A DNA stretch of 64,000 bases from Chitinophagaceae bacterium. GTDB lineage: Bacteria > Bacteroidota > Bacteroidia > Chitinophagales > Chitinophagaceae. The translations under genes and the position numbers were made by a program. Shown here in pieces: positions 62,297-64,000 of the stretch (the stretch's first letter is position 1; each line of letters begins with the position of its first letter). The notes under the pieces were generated by a model, which ran no database searches, was not told where the DNA came from, and worked only from the letters and a program-made list of their open reading frames with translations. The DNA lies in contig JADKJC010000001.1 of NCBI GenBank assembly GCA_016722465.1, positions 186,001 to 250,000 of the forward strand. The letters run 5' to 3'.

Positions 62297-63583
62297 TTAA
62301 TAGCCGTACTTGTCTTTCCACAATGTTCTTAAGTGTTTCCGCAGTTCTTCCTCTCTTGCATTGTTACCCGGAGAATAAAATATATTCCCTTTTAACACAT
62401 CCGGTAAATATTCCTGTGCAGAAAAATTGTTATCATAGTTGTGTGAGTACTCATAATTCTTGCCATAACCCATGTTCTTCATCATACGGGTAGGGGCATT
62501 GCGGATGTGCAATGGCACGGGCAGGTCGCCCTGCTGTTTTACCGCATTCATAGCTGCCGCAATTGCCACGGTGGCTGAATTACTCTTTGCACTGGAGGCC
62601 AAATAGATAGCGCATTGAGATAAGATCAATTGTGACTCCGGGTAACCAATTTTATTCACCGCTTCAAAAGTGGCGTTAGCCAGCAGCAATGCATTGGGAT
62701 TGGCATTGCCGATATCTTCGCTTGACAATATCAACATACGCCTTGCAATAAATTTTACATCTTCCCCGCCTTCTATCATTCTTGCCAAATAGTACACCGC
62801 TGCATTGGGGTCGCTGCCCCGGATAGATTTGATGAAGGCTGAAATGATATCGTAATGCTGTTCTCCCTTTTTATCATATAGTGCTATTTTCTGCTGTGCA
62901 ACATTCATCACTAATTCATCTGTTATAATGCATAAGTCAGCAGATTCTGAAGCCCCTCCTCCGGAGGGGTTTGGGGAGGCCACCAGCTCTAACAAATTCA
63001 ATAGTTTTCTTGCATCCCCACCGGAGATATTGATGAGTGCTTCGGTTTCTTTTAACTGAATACTTTTTGTTTTTAAAAACGCATCGGTTGTTATGGCATG
63101 ATTCAATAATTCAACAAGATCTTTTTCATCCAGCGATTTTAATACATATACCTGGCAGCGGCTGAGCAAAGCGCTGTTCACTTCAAAGGATGGATTTTCT
63201 GTAGTGGCGCCAATCAGTGTGATGATGCCCTTTTCAACAGCACCCAGCAACGCATCCTGCTGTCCTTTGTTAAAACGATGTATCTCATCAATGAAAAGAA
63301 TGGCACCCTGTTGTTGCCTGGCCGTTTCAATTACTTCTCTTACTTCTTTTACACCGCTGCTGATAGCGCTCAGTTGGTGAAATGGCACCTGTAGTGTTTT
63401 TGCAATGATATTGGCAATGGTAGTTTTGCCTACTCCCGGCGGGCCCCATAATATCATGCTGGGAATTTTTCCATGCTCAATGGCAGTACGCAAAATGCTG
63501 CCCCTGCCAGTGAGGTGCTGCTGACCAACCAAATCGTTAAGTGACGAAGGACGGAGACGTTCTGCTAATGGAGGGAGATTCAT
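62297..63583 (-). CDS. rarA: Replication-associated recombination protein A (AAA+ ATPase), with repeat insertion
   Basis: It acts at stalled replication forks (RarA/MgsA, Mgs1/WRNIP1 family). The 428-residue protein has [18 protein letters not shown], Walker [15 protein letters not shown], Walker [17 protein letters not shown], sensor [20 protein letters not shown] and the tetramerisation part with [20 protein letters not shown] and [17 protein letters not shown]. After the Leu-Leu-Glu-Leu-Val of the small AAA+ lid, a palindromic repeat inserts [15 protein letters not shown] in frame before LCIITDELV. The family length is normally shorter by about this amount. The upstream region to the window end has no gene. 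Confidence 0.95.
   Translation of the reverse strand: MNLPPLAERLRPSSLNDLVGQQHLTGRGSILRTAIEHGKIPSMILWGPPGVGKTTIANIIAKTLQVPFHQLSAISSGVKEVREVIETARQQQGAILFIDEIHRFNKGQQDALLGAVEKGIITLIGATTENPSFEVNSALLSRCQVYVLKSLDEKDLVELLNHAITTDAFLKTKSIQLKETEALINISGGDARKLLNLLELVASPNPSGGGASESADLCIITDELVMNVAQQKIALYDKKGEQHYDIISAFIKSIRGSDPNAAVYYLARMIEGGEDVKFIARRMLILSSEDIGNANPNALLLANATFEAVNKIGYPESQLILSQCAIYLASSAKSNSATVAIAAAMNAVKQQGDLPVPLHIRNAPTRMMKNMGYGKNYEYSHNYDNNFSAQEYLPDVLKGNIFYSPGNNAREEELRKHLRTLWKDKYGY
62944..62981 (-). repeat. G-rich palindromic repeat inserted in rarA
   Basis: On the + strand ATTCTGAAGCCCCTCCTCCG then GAGGGGTTTGGGGAGGCC. It contains CCCCTCC-TCC-GGAGGGG as the palindrome and encodes [13 protein letters not shown] on the minus strand. 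Confidence 0.88.
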
Positions 63584-64000
63584 ATAGCAAAGATAAACAG
63601 TAACAGTTTTTAAGGTGAAGATTCCTGTAGATTTAAGAAGATTACGTTCAGGTATTGCCGCTGGTGGGATATTTTACAATGTCCTGCCCTGAACAAATGC
63701 TGGGTGAAAATATTTGGTTGAAGTTAACGACTAAAGCCAGATTACTAACGTCAAGCCCGAACTAATGTACAGCGATGCAAACTGCCGATTGTTTCATTGT
63801 CCAGCCCCACTATAGGCAATACTTTTGTTGATGGCAGTTTTCGGTAAACCAATTTTTCTTGTCCAATTATAATAGGTAAAATATGCAGTAAATCATTCCT
63901 AAATTAAATGCTGAATGACAGAATATTGCTCCCAAAATTGACTCCGAATATTTTCTGCAAGCAAAGAACATCAAACTCACTAAAAACATACTTGTCACCC
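63584..64000. other. Gene-free end of window
   Basis: These 417 bases upstream of rarA contain no convincing ORF, hairpin or repeat. The rarA promoter should lie at its left end. Confidence 0.4.

Noticed and set aside
1..64000. rRNA or tRNA genes, particularly near the S23-type proteins
   Set aside because: No tRNA cloverleaf or rRNA conserved segments were recognised; the four-helix-bundle genes are between protein genes.

Overview
The window looks like a contig from a Bacteroidota genome of the Chitinophagaceae kind. The evidence is a type IX secretion C-terminal domain (52717-54483), an S46 dipeptidyl-peptidase, a TonB-receptor-like outer-membrane protein with a carboxypeptidase-like N-terminal domain, several small outer-membrane barrels, TAnnTTTG promoter motifs, a SAM-I riboswitch in front of homoserine dehydrogenase, and many G-rich palindromic repeats. 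No rRNA, tRNA, CRISPR array or prophage was seen. The sequence itself appears to carry single-base deletion errors: at least nine frameshifts in otherwise well-conserved genes (MORN protein, NCS1 permease, Lrp, aldehyde dehydrogenase x2, S46 peptidase, AraC x2, uvrA) are all cured by adding back one base, nearly always in a short homopolymer.

Region 1 (1-4.5 kb): a partial beta-lactamase-fold hydrolase, serA, a CBS-domain protein and an M20 amidohydrolase.

Region 2 (3.2-24.7 kb) is the core of the window: an almost complete pyrimidine nucleoside salvage-and-degradation island. In pathway order: nucleoside phosphorylase (19764), deoC (20737) and two aldehyde dehydrogenase-like proteins (21754, 23794) for the (deoxy)ribose half; NCS1 permease (13750), dihydropyrimidine dehydrogenase PreT/PreA (7202, 5495), dihydropyrimidinase (11740) and two unrelated candidate beta-ureidopropionases (nitrilase type 10714, M20 type 3214) for the base; then a class-III aminotransferase (15340) and a CoA-acylating methylmalonate-semialdehyde dehydrogenase (17506), which take beta-alanine and beta-aminoisobutyrate to acetyl-CoA and propionyl-CoA. 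An Lrp/AsnC regulator (19090) is divergent from the last gene. The island is peppered with small insert-like genes (two four-helix-bundle proteins, one intact and one decayed ORF6N protein) and four families of short repeats.

Region 3 (24.8-34.4 kb): homoserine dehydrogenase under a SAM riboswitch, S46 peptidase, MgtC-like protein, VF530-like DNA-binding protein, a large outer-membrane protein, and an RRM RNA-binding protein.

Region 4 (34.6-45.6 kb): pectate-lyase-like beta-helix protein, a NarL-type response regulator and a TPR histidine kinase separated by two envelope genes, a LytS/LytTR pair, a YadA-head-like adhesin and a homologue of the leptospiral surface protein LipL32.

Region 5 (45.6-64 kb): decayed CPBP protease, frameshifted HMA-AraC regulator, membrane protein, short asparaginase, envelope proteins, sorbosone dehydrogenase-like propeller protein, T9SS cargo protein, uvrA, outer-membrane barrel, ElaA acetyltransferase, YkuD-like L,D-transpeptidase, lipoprotein esterase and rarA.

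The most unusual feature is a palindromic repeat that has invaded coding sequence in the same reading frame (peptide ASPNPSxGGASE) in three unrelated genes: the aminotransferase, uvrA and rarA. In uvrA two inverted copies bracket an extra segment of about 50 residues.
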